Below are positions 21,268-34,395 of a stretch of 64,000 bases of DNA, piece after piece; the first letter of the stretch is position 1; each line of letters begins with the position of its first letter. The position numbers were made by a program, and so were the translations under genes. The stretch spans positions 44,865,441 through 44,929,440 of the forward strand of contig CM042012.1 of assembly GCA_023525715.1 (NCBI GenBank), given 5' to 3'. The notes below the pieces were generated by a model that made no database searches, was not told where the DNA came from, and saw only the letters and a program-made list of their open reading frames with translations. The stretch is from Cichorium intybus (taxonomy: Eukaryota; Streptophyta; Magnoliopsida; Asterales; Asteraceae).

Positions 21268-23548
21268 TTTGATGATTCTTTGGATGACGAGGAGGAGGTT
21301 TGTTTGATGGCAAAGGACTCTCGCATGACCATCCCAGAACAGGTAACAAAACTTCTATTATCTTTTAAAATTCCTGCATCAAAATTTTCTGTTGATATAA
21401 ATAAAATAACTCGTGATTGCTCTGTGATGAATAAATTGCTTATTGATGTTAAAAATAGGGCAAAAGTCAGTGACCAGGAGATTGTTCAGTTGAGGGGGAG
21501 AGTAGATTGTACGAAGTTGTCCCTAGAAAAAGCCAACTTAAGAATCTCACTCTTAGAAGCGAATAGAGAGAATATTTTGAATGGTAATAATGTAATGCTG
21601 AAACAACGAAACATTTTTTTGAAACTGCTAAACTTCTGTACTCTCATATTACTTGCATCTATCATTCTTCTGATATATGCAATGATCAACATAGAGAATT
21701 GTTACCCTTTCTAGAATTTAAGCTGAAAAATGTTGATAGCATCTCTAATGAATGTGAGTCCATTGTATCTGGTACTGAAGTGACTAGCCCTTCGTATATG
21801 CATTGTTTGATCTCTGTGGAAAAATTCTTATCTGCTGATAATTTGTTGAAAACATTGCCAAATGAAATTCTAATCTTGCAGAAAACCATTCCTCAAATTG
21901 AAAACAAATCAGAAATTATTGCTGAGACTGAATCTGAGAATGATTCTGAAAGTGATTCGGATATTGAGGAAATTGATTGCACCTCATTGTCTACTTTGAA
22001 AGTTTCCTCTGCATCCGCATCACCCTCCAAAGATACCTCACAATTATCTTCGGTTGACAAAGGCAAATCTAAAATGGATTGTGAAAATGTCTCTTCTAAA
22101 ATTTCAAATGACAACAAAGAAATTGTAAAAACAAAAACGCAAATTTCGGATGAATGTGTCTCTTATGATCAATATCTCAAAGACAATTCAAAAAGATTAG
22201 TCAATGTTGCATGTGTCTATCCGAAGGTTTCATATTTCAAAATTTTCATTTTTGTAAAACCTGGAGGTGTGCTATTGATTGACAATGATTTGGTAAAGCT
22301 TGTTGAGGAGGATAATTCCACAGATACTGAGGAAGGATTTTTCTCATCATCAAAGATGCTTGAAAATAACATGAATGAAAAATTGGAAGTGAAAATAAAT
22401 GTACGAAAACAAGATTTATATGGTCATAACATTTACAATCGTCTTTGTTATAAGCAAAACAAGATTCCAGAAAATTTGACTCATCTTTTAAATGACAAAA
22501 ATCAAAATCACATTTACACTAACAGAAATTACAAACAAATAGAGTCAACTGAAAGTGTACCTCTTGCTCAAACTTTGAAAACGAAATTTCAAAACCCAAG
22601 ATAATCATCCCTAAACCTGCGGTACAAAAACCAAAAATTCTGAAGAATCAACAATTTCAAAACTTCGCGTCAACTTCCAAAACAAAACCAGCTGTTGGGA
22701 TTACAAAACCTATTCAAAAAAATCAACTGTTGTGAATTTGATCGTAACACAAAAACCAAATCTCGTAAAACGAAAAACACCATTCGAACAAACAAAATCC
22801 AGCAATACGAAGGCTTCCACCTCTGGAACAAAACCAATGGATACGAAGGATTCAAAAGCTAAAACAAAGCAATTTGCCAAACCTTCCTTCGTACCATCGA
22901 AACCAAATTTTCCAAATCCTAAGTTTCAAAAACCCTCAAGAAAAACATTTTCAAAAGGCGATAACCTGATAGATACTTTTCATGATTGGCTAAACAAAAA
23001 TTTGAACTTGTTTAAAGATAAGAATCTATCATTGAATGATTTCAAGCTTGCATATGAAGAGTACCTATGTAGTTCCACATTGTGTAACTCTTTGTCAAGA
23101 AAATCAACAATCGAAAAATCAAACTCCAATTGGAGAAGAAATGATTTAAAAGAAAATTTAACTATAAAATCAAAATCTTTAAAGTCATTAAACAATTCAA
23201 AAACCTTTAAAACCAAGAAAACATCAAAAGCTTCAAAGTAAAAATCGTCCAAACGAATATGGGTTCTGAAGGTTTCCAACATTTCAATCTCTTTGGACTC
23301 ATCAATTCTTACAAACAGCTCTTCGGAATCATTTTCTGGCTCTTCTTGCTTTTCACATAAAACTTCTGAGAATATGATAAACCTCAACGCAAATGAAATA
23401 ACAGAAGACGCTGTTGAAAAGTGGATTCAAGAATCCTTTGCTTACCTTGAGGACCCAAGATTGATTGGGTACCAACTTCTTCTTGATTGATTGCAGGTCA
23501 TGTCAAACGAGCGGTATGACACTAAATGGTACATGGATAGTGGCTGCT
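21268..23548 (+). pseudogene. SIRE-type gag C-terminal/linker region and protease start (element G)
   Basis: Frames 21268-21714, 21699-22604 and 22732-23490 are one broken polyprotein. It opens with FDDSLDDEEEVCLMAKDS, the acidic segment that follows the gag zinc knuckle in SIRE elements. A coiled-coil-like helix (KVSDQEIVQLRGRVDCTKLS) and a Ser/Asp/Glu-rich linker follow, then a very Lys/Asn/Ser-rich tract. The last readable residues are RYDTKWYMDSGC, the protease active site, where Athila inserted. The counterpart in element J (63218-63946) shares LVKQRNIF/MLKQRNIF and LPFLEL/LPFLEF, which confirms the register. The zinc knuckle itself lies upstream of the truncation. Confidence 0.8.
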
Positions 23549-25786
23549 TGACAACGCCTAGTGATATTACATATTTTAGTCGTTGTTGAGCCCTATTCTT
23601 AGTGAAATTATATCATATATATCGTGGTTTTCTCACTTTTCGTGCCAGTACTTGTTTGGAAGAAGATAATGAAAACAGGGACCAAAACCATGCAAATTGG
23701 AGAAAGTTAGAGAAAGAGATAAAAATCAGGAAAATATGTACGTGCGCCGCGGTAGCAAGAAGGCACGACATGGCTTTGAGGCGGTTGACACGCCTAGGTC
23801 GTCGTGCGGTCAAAAATAAAGAAAACCTAACACACACACTAGTACAGTGGTAGTCAGGGTCGATCCGCAGGAGCTTCGTGGTTAGACCAGATGACAGATT
23901 ACCAACTAGTAGTGTCACGCTACAGTCGGAGGACCTGATTTCTAAGTTCTCAACTACCAACAAGCAATCACTAACCAAAGTCAAGCTAAGCATAAGCTAA
24001 CCCAACTCAAACTAACCTAGTCACTTTCTGAAATCAGAAGTGCATATCTGAATCAGAAGCAAACAAAGGCATCCAAACCAAACAAAGCATAACCTAACTA
24101 ATAACTAGGGTTCTGACAAAACAGCTACTAGCTAGAGTTCAATGCCCAAAACTAACCTAATTGGCTACTGATTTCAGCAAAGGAAAACAGTTCCAACCAA
24201 GGTCAAAGCAAGATTCAAACACAATTCAAACAATCACAATCAAACATAAACATCAAACTACCGAAAAAACCAAGATTAATTGTAACCAAATGCTTTCATT
24301 AACCAAAACCAAATTCCAAACATCCAATACAGTGCCCAATGTTGCTAAAACAGAAACCTAAAGTGCTCAAAGTCAGTGGTTGTCACTCCCAAAGACTTTA
24401 GCTACAATTACTACTTGCTACTAAAAGGAAATTAAATTCAAAAAAACATAAAATACCAATTGAGAACTTGCTGAAACGAAATCTTGGAGTCAAAGAGCTT
24501 CAAGGTCGATTTTACACCCGGTCTTTGCTAGGGTTTTCGGCTGAAATTGCATCTATTTATATTTGCAAATTTCCCGCAGCCGCGCCGCACAGATGAAGAA
24601 TCCGTGGCGCGTGTACTAATCTTTTCCCGTTTCTTCGGCATTTGAATGTGTTACACCGCCTTAAGCCCGCGTCGCGCGTATCATAGATCCGCGGCGCGCG
24701 TACGTGTTTCCTTGATTTTTCATTCTTTTCCAAACTTCTTTCTTTTGCATGCTTTTAGTCCCTTTTCCCGTTCTTTTTCTCCAAACAAGTCCTGGCACGA
24801 AAAGTGAGAATACCAAGATATATCTGATATAATTTCATCAAGAACAGGGCTCAACAACGCCTAAAATGCTTGATATCACTAGGCGTTGTCAGCGGTGGAA
24901 CAAATTCAAATGCCGAAAAAAGGGGATCAGAACACTACGCGCGCCGCGGTTTTCTTAATTACGCGGCGCGGTTGCAGGAAATTTGCAACTATAAATAGAG
25001 CCATTCCCAGCCGAAAACCCTAGCAAAGACGCGGTGAAAAATCGACCTGAAGGCTCTTTGACTCCATGATTAAGCATCAGAAACTTCTCAATTGGTATTT
25101 TATGTTTTAGAATTTAATTTCATTTGAGTATTAGTTAGCAATTGTGGCTAAGGTCTTTGGGAGTGACAACCACTGACTTTGAGCACTTTAGTTTACTGTT
25201 TTTCATAGTTGGTGACTGTATTGGATCTTTGGAATTCATTTTTGGTTAATGAAAATCATTTGGTTATAAGTAATCTTGGTTTTTTGGTGTTTCATGCTTG
25301 ATATTGAATTGTGTGTGTTTAGATTGTGTTGGATGTTTATTTTGACCTTGTTGGACTGTTTTCCTTTGCTGATTTCAGTAGCCAATTAGGTTAGTTTTTA
25401 GGTTTGAGCTTGAGCCAGTGACTGTTCAATTGGATTGTGGTTATTGGTTTGGTTTATGCCTTGGTTTGGTTTATGTTTGGTTTATTTGTATGCCTTTGTG
25501 TACTTCGGAATTAGAGATGTACTTCTGATTTCAGAAAGTAACTAGGTTTTGGTTTGAGCTTAGCTTAGTCTATGCTTGTTTTGAGATTGTTCAGTTTGGA
25601 CTTTGTGGGTTTGATAGTCAAAAGCTTAGAAACTAGGTCCTCTGACTATAGCATGACACTATAGTTGGTAATCTGTCATCTGATCTGACCACGTAGCTCC
25701 TGCGGATCGACCCTGACTACCACTGTGCTAGTGTGTGTGTTAGGTTTTTCTCTTATTTTTGACCGCACGACGACCTAGTAATGTCA
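23549..25786 (+). repeat. Athila 5' LTR, copy 2, split by a nested solo LTR
   Basis: Same structure as 1608-3845: LTR start TGACAACGCC, nested minus-strand solo LTR at 23786-24891, LTR end TGTCA at 25786, then the PBS at 25792-25809. Confidence 0.9.
23786..24891 (-). mobile_element. Nested solo LTR, copy 2
   Basis: Equivalent of 1845-2950, with the same GCGGT duplication on each side (23781-23785 and 24892-24896). It differs from its twin by at least one C/T change inside the CpG-rich block (near 24611). Confidence 0.92.
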
Positions 25787-25791
25787 AATTT

Positions 25792-25809
25792 TGGCGCCGT
25801 TGCCGGGGA
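25792..25809 (+). other. Primer binding site, tRNA-Asp type (Athila copy 2)
   Basis: TGGCGCCGTTGCCGGGGA, five bases after the 5' LTR end, as in copy 1. Confidence 0.93.
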
Positions 25810-25919
25810 GCTGTGAGCTTAGATTAGGTGATTAGTAGGAGTTTAGTTTCTTGATTTTCTTTGAGTTTTATTTAGTAAGTCTTTTTGTTTTTTGTTTTGC
25901 GGGCATGTTGCATTAGTGC

Positions 25920-28900
25920 ATGCGTACCCGCAGGGGTGAGCAAGTATCCCCTTTGCAATTTGATCCTGAAATTGAGCGAACTGCGCACAAAATCCGTGCC
26001 CGTAGGCGTTCCAATATCATGAATTTTAGTCACGTTAGTAGTAGTCCAGAGTATATTGCCCAGGAACCTTCGGGTGAGGCAACAGGGATGTCTTTTATTC
26101 CCCCGGTTTCGGAGTTTCAATTCGGGAGCACGAGTGCTTCTGGTGGTGCAGTTTCAGCCCCTTTACCCATACCATCATGCACTCCGCCATCGATTCCACC
26201 ATTTCCACCAGTATCACAACCACAATCCACCAATCCATTCACCTCTGCAATGTCTTGGGGAGCGCCGACCCGCGATGGCACCCCAGTCTCTAGACAGCAG
26301 ACACCTACTTCCCAACCATTTTCTCAACCACAAGCCGTATTTTTCAAACCTCAAATCACACAACCACATCAATATCAGCCACCTCCTCAGCAACAGTACC
26401 AGCATCCAGAAGCAGAAGAGAGATATGATGAGGAAGACGAGGGATGGGTTCCACCGGCACCTCAGCAACCATGGAACCGAGGTCGAGGACCTCCCAGGAG
26501 AACACAGCAGCATCAACAACCACCAGGTCAGCAGGAGTATAACGATCAACACTTCTACGGTAACCCTGCTCAACCTTTACATTTTGCACAACCGAGAAGG
26601 CAATCAGTTGCATCACATTTCCAGCCACGGGAATATGATGATTCATCGCCAATTTATATTCCTGACAATATTGAATCTCAAGTAGAAATAAGACCTCAAT
26701 TGTTAAGGATATTACCAGAGTTTAGGGGGTATAAGCAGGATGACCCTTTCAATCATTTATATGAGTTTATAGCGATTGCCTATGCTAATACCCCTAGAAA
26801 TACTAATAGGAACATCTTTAGGCTTAGGTTATTCCCATTCACTCTTAAGGACAAAGCCAAATACTAGTGTACATCCTTACCATCAAATAGCATCACCACG
26901 TGGGATCAACTCAAGGCCAAGTTCCTACAAGAATTCTATCCAGCAAGCAAGACAACGGAGATTAGGAGGGTTATTCACGACTTCCAGCAAAAGCCTAGAG
27001 AGGCTTTCCTGAAGCATTTGATGGGTTGATAGAGCTATTGAGATCCTGCCCGCACCATGAAGTTCCCAAATTGCAGTTAGTGAAATTGTTCTTTGAAGGA
27101 GTCAACGAAACACACCAAGCTATGATAAATGCCTCGTCAAGCGGGACATTTATGTGGCAAGATCCAGAAGAAGCCTGGCAGTTCTTGGAACAATTAAGCA
27201 ATGGCTCCAAGGAAAATTTTTCTACAAGGAAGACTGTGGGTACAGCAGCAGTGGGAGCTGATGCTGATTGGAAGAAAGAGGTGAAAAAGGAAATAAGTGA
27301 ATTAAATAAGAAGTTTGACAGGCTCATGTCAACGCTACAGAATAGACCTCAGGGTCAATCACAAGGAGGTCAAGGAAGACCGAAAACTCAGGAGGCAAAC
27401 CAAGTTTATGGCCAGGGTCAAGGTCAGTACAACAAACAGACCGTATAATCAAGGGCAGCAGCAGAACTTCAACAACCAGAGGCAAAATAATTACCAAGGT
27501 CAATCGTCTAATCAGCCTAGGTCATACCAGCCCACAAACAATAATGGAAATGCGAGTGGGAGTGGTAGCAACAATAATAATCGGGGGGCCAACACTGCTG
27601 TCAACAATGCCCCAGGGACTCAAGAAGAGATGATTGCAAAAATGTACGAAATGTTCAGTGCTACTCAGCAGCAGTCCCAAGCTAATGCAAAACCTATCGC
27701 GAACATGGAAAGACAAATAGGGGAAAGACAAATAGGACAAATGGTTGAGGATCAGCGAAAAAGAGACAATGGAAAGTTGCCTAGTGCTACGGAGGTTAAT
27801 CCAACCCATAATCAGCGATCTAGGAAGGAACACGTGAACACTGTTGAAACTGAATGGAGAAAGGTTACTTTGAAAGATTTATTAGATCCAGGAAGTGAGA
27901 CAGAACCTGGGAAAGAAGAAAAAGAACAGGAGAAAGTGGAAAGTAAAGAGGAAGGTAAGGAAGAAAAGGAAATTCCTGTTGAGGAGGGAACTCAACTCAA
28001 GATAGATAAGGAGGTTAAGGATGAAAAGCAGTCAGTGATAGCAGGAATCAAACAGAAAAAGAAAGATAAGAAAGGGAAGAAGAAACATGAAGCACCTAAA
28101 CCAATAGGGCCATTGATAAACCAACATCTGTGGGAGGAACTCAAGGACGCTCCTGAAGATACAACAATTCTTCAGGAGATGTGCGAAAGAAATGGAGAAA
28201 GTAAGATTCCCACACCAGACACCATTAGATTGACAATTAAGGCAAGCGAGGCACTGTTGCGAACACTGCCCAAAAAGGAGAAGGACCCTGGATCACCATT
28301 GATCACCACTACTGTAGGAGACGTGGTTATTCGGAACACTTTACTAGATTTGGGAGCTAGTGTAAATGTGCTACCGGGGTACTTGTATGATAAGTACAAG
28401 AATGAAGACTTAGAGCCAGCAAAGATTGTGCTGTAGCTGGCTGACCAGTCAACAAAAGTATCCCTAGGAAAATTAACCAATGTTATAGTCAAGGTTGGGG
28501 ACTTCTTTTATCCTGTAGATTTCCTGGTCATGGAGTATTAAAGTTTGGAAGATGCGCCTGCGCTCATTTTAGGACACCCATTTTTAGCTACGGCTGGCGC
28601 TGTGATTGACTGCAAGACGGGGAATATGGACATCTCCTTTGGAACGCGAAAAAGGAGACTGAATATGTTTGGTTGCCCTGTATCTTTATCTCCACGGGAC
28701 GATGATAAGCAACTGAATAAAAGTGTGTTAATGGAGCCTGGGATTAAGAATAAAGGAAAAATATGGACGCGAACAGGAGAAGGAGCAAATGAGGAGATTT
28801 TAAAGGAAACAAAGGATCACCCGTTGGCTACTATTGACAAGGAACAATTGCTGGATATGATGGAGATGCTAGAAGCAAGACACCAACAGTATGAAAAAGA

Positions 28901-29039
28901 ATCAAGAGAAAGGGAAGCAAAAGTTTTCAAGCTTCTAGAATCGCAACAACAATGGATTAGTGGAGTGAGTGATAGGATGAATCAACTCACATCCTTAATG
29001 TCAATGATGGCTCATAACTTCGTACCAGAGTTCAAGTAG
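25920..29039 (+). pseudogene. Athila gag-protease, disabled (copy 2)
   Basis: Frames 25920-26867, 27026-27448, 27315-28436 and 28545-29039 repeat those at 3979-7098. The same gag domain, Gln/Asn-rich linker, charged segment and D-L-G protease core are present, broken at the same places (TAG at 26865-26867, frameshifts near 27020 and 27440, TAG at 28434-28436). A few amino-acid differences from copy 1 are visible (Arg/Gly, Phe/Leu and Trp/Arg changes around 27610-27825). Because both copies share every break, the polyprotein was already dead before duplication. Confidence 0.88.
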
Positions 29040-29823
29040 ATGTCATCTGGAGTTCAGGAAGAGGAAGAATAGGAATAGTAGCAGTATGTCTGGCTGAAGA
29101 GGTTAAACTTAGCGCTTGTTAAGAGGCAACCCATCGTGTCATAGGTTAGGTTCTGTATTTCTTAGAAATATTTAGAAAAAATCTTATCATTAATTGCAGG
29201 TACTAGTGGTCCAAGGCAAGTGTGGGGTCGTGTGAAGAATTTGAAAATTTTAATGACCGCGCCGCGGTTTGTGCATATGCGCGATGCGGGATCGTAAACC
29301 AACCCGATGCGCAAGGGTTGATTTGGTGACACGCGCGCCGCGGGTTGTGCAATTGCGCGATGCGGGAATCGATCGGTCGGTTTTCCTCCATATTAAGGTA
29401 ACTCGCGACACTATTCACACACACCACGACTCGGAGCTCTGATCAACAAAAATTTCTCGCATTTTTTCTTGCTCATTTCATTCCTACTACTACGGTACGT
29501 CATTCTAACTAGCTATTACTCGTTTAAATTAGTGATTAGGTAGTTAATTTGAGTGATTTGTTCAAAAAGTTCAAAACTTAGAAATCGCCAATGATAACTC
29601 ATAGGTTGTTTGTTTTGCCAAATAGAGACCCTAGATGAGTTAGTCGGCACTTAGGCTACCTTGTGGTGTTCTTGGATTGAATTTAAACAGGTTAAAACTG
29701 GATTTTGAGTTTGAATTTTGGAAACCGCCGCTCGGCGCACCGTGCCCTTGCTCATGGGCCGCGCCGCGGTGCGGTGGAGAAGAAAAGGACTTATTTTGCA
29801 AAAAAAATTCGTTTGTGCAGATC

Positions 29824-30988
29824 ATGTTCAGACTAGACCACGATTTTCTTCAGTTTCCAGAGGGGCCACACTTTGACCGGTCGCCGGGTTCTAGAGGCGA
29901 CCGTTATTGACAGGGCCATCCTCGGGGATGCCGGGCTCTGGGGCGAGATAGAGCCGTTTCTACACCGCACCTGGACCCATGGGGATGCTTCTTTTACTTG
30001 CCGGGGCTGGGACAGGCTCATGGCCATCGATGAGGACGTTGTGTACACGGAGCTCCTACTGGAGTTCCTTTCGACCATTGAGTACACACCGAGGGCGACA
30101 GACCCGCGGGCGAGGTTGATTCGATTCATGTTGGGGGCATGCATAGGGAGTGCAGCCTTCGGGAGTTCGGGAGGCGCACTGGGATATACACGGAGGCGGA
30201 TCTTCAGCACCGCCATTTTGCACAGTTTATTGATGCGTGTATTCAGGGGCAGCCTGAGAGGCCTGCCAACATGGAGGTTTGGACACCATTGTCCAACATA
30301 TTTTACGAGGCGGGGACCTCCCGGGAGAGCCATCTCCGTGATCCACTCCACCGCCTCATGCACCGCATCGTCTCCACATCCATCATGCAGAAGGAGGGGG
30401 GCGAGAAGGTGTCCGGGGAGGACATGACGTTTTTCTGGGTCCTTCTCGACCCCTCCAGGTTTCTTCACCTCCCCTTCGCCTTAGCTGTTGCCCTATCCAC
30501 CCGTGCGACGGGTGCCTCCGCCAGCAGTCTATTGGGCCGGGGATACTTCATCACCCGCCTGGCCCGATCATACCGGATCCTCACTGCCCGCACTGTCGCC
30601 ACCTTGACCGCTTTACCTCCATCTCGCACTTCCTGCGCGAGCATTGGAGAGCATGGGGCTGATTCAGCAGCAGCGCCCGGGACAGTTTATCAGGGCAGAG
30701 ACCGAGGCACCCCAGGACCCCCAGCCAGCGTACGCCCAACCTGGCAGGAGACGCAGGAGGTAGCCAGCACCGGCAGAGCCAGCTCCACAGCCACAACCAC
30801 AGCAGCAGGAGGACCCATCGGCCATCCACCGATTGGAGGCCAGGGTCGCTAAGATGAAGGACCAGCTCGTGTGGATCGGGGAGGTACTTTTGGATCTAGC
30901 CACCCAGCAGGGTCAGCGCCCCCGACCATTCCCAGCCAGAGCCCACGATCATGAGGCTGGATCTTCCAGGCCACTAGGTGGCAGTTGA
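29824..30988 (+). pseudogene. Athila ORF1 (env-position gene), frameshifted (copy 2)
   Basis: Counterpart of 7883-9047, with the same three-frame layout and the same G-run frameshift (about 30132-30136). One visible difference is Thr to Pro at about 30286. Family: ATHILA ORF1; biochemical role unknown. The preceding region (29040-29823) again has the CpG-rich block and leader-intron-like motifs, and the following 30989-32019 is the non-coding 3' region. Confidence 0.8.
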
Positions 30989-32019
30989 TGTATTTTTCTT
31001 TTTCTTTTTTTATATTTTTTTGGTATATATGTACTGTACCTATGACACACTTCTATCTTTTGTCTGTATATTTTATATATTTTATTTTTTTATGTTTGCT
31101 TTTAATGTCTTGTTGAGTTCTGCATGTTATACCAAATGGGAGGAGTTGTCCCAGACAAGTGTGGGGTCACCGTGCCCCCTCCACTTGTCTTAACCACCGA
31201 CGTGTTCACTGTTGCGCTACAACTCCAGAATGCAAAATCAAGGACTTTTTGTTCGAATTTATACCTGTGATACCGAGTACCAACCAAGCAATCCACCGTC
31301 CCGAAGGGGTAACTCTTTCTCCCTTGTTCTAAATAATAATTTTTGTACAACGGGGACGTTGTACGGTTTTAAGTGTGGGGTGTGGACGGTCGAAAGAGTA
31401 GTTTTTTGAAATATTTGCGGGAAAAGACTAATTTTCAAAATTTTTTGCAACTTTTTCAAATTTTTAATAAATTGTAATTTTGAAACGAATGGTTTGTGAT
31501 TGTGATAGCAGTGGCATCTTTCAAGAGATACTATTTAGTTGTGATCATGCTATTAGTTAGTCAAACAAGTTGAGTTTTATGAGTTTAGACGATTAGTGTG
31601 TTTTAGGATTGGAATTTAGGAAGGAAATGCCAATCTGTGGCATTTGTTGTTCGAGCCGGTAGGACTAAAATGGGTGGGGCTTATGTACCTTGCCACCTAA
31701 GATCGTCTGGTCTGGGATGGTATTTCCGGAAGCTCGTTACACGGACAGTATCGAAAGTCATGGACAATTCCTTAATGGCCTTTAGATACTGAATGAGTAA
31801 GTACACTTCATTGTGGACAGAAAATTTGTAATCAAGGGTTCTCTAGAAAGCCATGAATTCCAAAGAACATTCTAATTAGGTTTTCATGAACTATTTCACT
31901 CTAACTCATAGGGCAATAAGCTTTGAAACTGAACACAGTCAAAAATTGTTTGAGTCTTAGTTAGAATTTATTAAAAACTCTCTTGCTTGGGGACAAGCAA
32001 GACACAAGTGTGGGGTGTT

Positions 32020-33099
32020 TGACAACGCCTAGTGATATTACATATTTTAGTCGTTGTTGAGCCATATTCTTAGTGAAATTATATCATATATATCGTGGTA
32101 TTCTCATCTTTCGTACCAGTACTTGTTTGGAAGAAAATAATGAAAACAGGGACCAAAAGCGTGCAAATTGGAGAAAGTTAGAGAAAGAGATAAAAATCAG
32201 GAAAATACGTACGCGTGCCGCTGTAGCAAGAAGGCACGGCACGGCTTTGAGGCGGTGGAACAAATTCAAATGCCGAAAAAATGGGATCAGATCACTACGC
32301 GTGCCGCGGTTTTCTTAATTACGCGGCGCGGTTGCAGGAAATTTGCAACTATAAATAGAGTCATTCCCAGCCGAAAACCCTAGCAAAGACCCGGTGAAAA
32401 ATTGACCTGAAGGCTCTTTGACTCCGTGATTCAGCATCAGAAACTTCTCAATTGGTATTTTATGTTTTAGAATTTAATTTCATTTTAGTATTAGTTAGCA
32501 ATTGTGGCTAAGGTCTTTGGGAATGACAACCACTGACTTTGAGCACTTTAGTTTACTGTTTTTCATAGTTGGTGACTATATTGGATCTTTGGAATTCATT
32601 TTTGGTTAATGAAAATCATTTGGTTATAAGTAATCTTGGTTTTTCGGTGTTTCATGCTTGATATTGAATTGTGTGTGTTTAGATTGTGTTGGATGTTTAT
32701 TTTGACCTTGTTGGACTGTTTTCCTTTGCTGATTTCAGTAGCCAATTAGGTTAGTTTTTAGGTTTGAGCTTGAGCCAGTGACTGTTCAATTGGATTGTGG
32801 TTATTGGTTCGGTTTATGCCTTGGTTTGGTATATGTTTGGTTTGTTTGTATGCCTTTGTTTACTTCTGAATTAGAGATGTACTTCTGATTTCAGAAAGGA
32901 ACTAGGTTTTGGTTTGAGCATAGCTTAGTCTATGCTTGTTTTGAGATTGTTCAGTTTGGACTTTGTGGGTTTGATAGTCAAAAGCTTAGAAACTAGGTCC
33001 TCTGACTATAGCGTGACACTATAATTGGTAATCTGTCATCTGATCTGACCACGTAGCTCCTGCGGATCGACCCTGACTACCACTGTGCTAGGCATGTCA
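32020..33099 (+). repeat. Athila 3' LTR, copy 2
   Basis: Uninterrupted LTR: start TGACAACGCC, CpG-rich block and TATA box near 32350, end CATGTCA (33099). It lacks the solo LTR insertion, showing the undisturbed site (ctttgaGGCGGTggaac, 32246-32262). The last part carries an internal deletion of about 45 bases between CTAG repeats. Confidence 0.9.
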
Positions 33100-34395
33100 A
33101 TGCTCTAGACATATGACTGGAAATAGGGAGTATCTCAGGGATTATAAAACTTTGGATGATGCAGGAAACGTTCGCTTCGGTAACAACGACACTTGTCCCA
33201 TTCGTGGTTATGGAAAAATTACAAATGGACAATTCATAGTCAACAGAGTGGCATTTGTTGAAGGATTAAAGCACAACCTTGTAAGTATTTCTCAATTGGT
33301 TGTTGGAACTTGCAATGATGTAACATTCAACAATCAAGGGAGTATCATTATGAAGGAAGCCACAAATGAAGTACTTCTGAAGTCAGAAAGAAAGTGTTCG
33401 ATGTTTCCCTTGAATCTAAAGCCTGTGACTGGTGGGCAATCTCTATGTCTTTTGTCCAAAGCAAACTCAGATATCAGTTGGTTATGGATTTGGTTCGTGG
33501 TATTCCGGCTCTCAAGTTCGATAATGACTCACTTTGTTCTGCTTGTAAACATGGCAAGAAAACAAAACAAAGGCATCCAACTGTGATTAATCCAAAAATC
33601 ACCGAACCTCTTTCACTTCTTTATATGGATCTTTGTGATCCATCCGCAGTAGAGTCAATTGGAAAGAAGAAGGATATTCTTGTGATTGTTGATGACTATT
33701 CAAGGTTTACATGGGTCTTATTTTTAAGAAACAAGTCAGACGCAGCTGAAGAAATCATCAACTTCATCAAGAACATGGAAATAATGCTCAACAAGACAGT
33801 CCGAACTGTACACAGTGACAATGGTTCGGAGTTCAACAATCAAACCCTTGATAGATTTCTGAAGAAAAAGGGGATTAGTCACAATTTATCCGCACCATAT
33901 ACTCCTCAACAAAATGGTGTTATTGAAAGACGAAATCGCTCTTTATGTGAAGCAACTAGAACTATGCTCAATTTTGCAAACTTGCCCATGTACTTCTGGG
34001 CCGAAGCCATTTTTACTGCTTGCTTCACTCAAAACAGATCATACATCCACAAGAGATTTCTTATAACACCCAACGAAGTACTCAACCGAAGAAAACCAAA
34101 TGTCAAGTTTCTTCATATCTTCGGCTGCAGGTGTTTTATACTAAACATGAAAGATCACTTGACAAAATTCAATGACAAATCAGATGAAGTGATATTTCTT
34201 AGTTATTCTTAAAATTCAAAATCCTATAGAGTCATGAATAAAATGACATATAAAATTGAAGAAACCTTCAACCTTTCATTCGATGACTATTATATCAAGA
34301 AATCACTACATCCCTTTCCAATGTCATCTGTCTTTCCTGAACAAGCTGTGGATGCATTTCCAAGCATGACCTTTGATGACGACTTTAACTTCTCT
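33100..34395 (+). pseudogene. SIRE-type protease end and integrase (element G)
   Basis: Resumes as SRHMTGNREYLRDYKTL, completing the protease motif cut at 23548. The GAG-pre-integrase region follows. A frame-changing deletion near 33485 removed the two histidines of the HHCC zinc motif, joining ISWLW to LVMDL; the cysteines remain (CSACKHGK). The integrase core keeps its DDE residues: D in YMDLCDPS, D in VHSDNGSEF, E in NGVIERRNR. A TAA at 34210-34212 interrupts the integrase end (FLSYS-stop-NSKSYRV), and another frameshift near 34395 precedes the RT frame. Confidence 0.88.

Larger units (their letters stand above)
23512..32250 (+). repeat. 8.74 kb segmental duplication, copy 2 (source copy)
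   Basis: Matches 1571-10309 at an offset of 21,941 bases. Here the block sits in its natural setting: protease codons on the left continue on the right of the Athila element at 33100, and the 3' LTR extends beyond the duplicated part. That makes this the ancestral location and the left copy the derivative. Confidence 0.9.
23549..33099 (+). mobile_element. Athila-like Ty3/Gypsy element, copy 2 (both LTRs present)
   Basis: A 9551-bp element inserted in the protease codons of element G. Target duplication: CTGCT (23544-23548) against ATGCT (33100-33104), four of five matching, with the left copy equal to the expected host codons. Internal order is as in copy 1: PBS, gag-protease, CpG-rich spacer, ORF1, 3' region, 3' LTR, no pol. 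The 3' LTR has lost about 45 bases near its end between two CTAG repeats, but its last bases CATGTCA remain. All large lesions are shared with copy 1. Confidence 0.92.
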
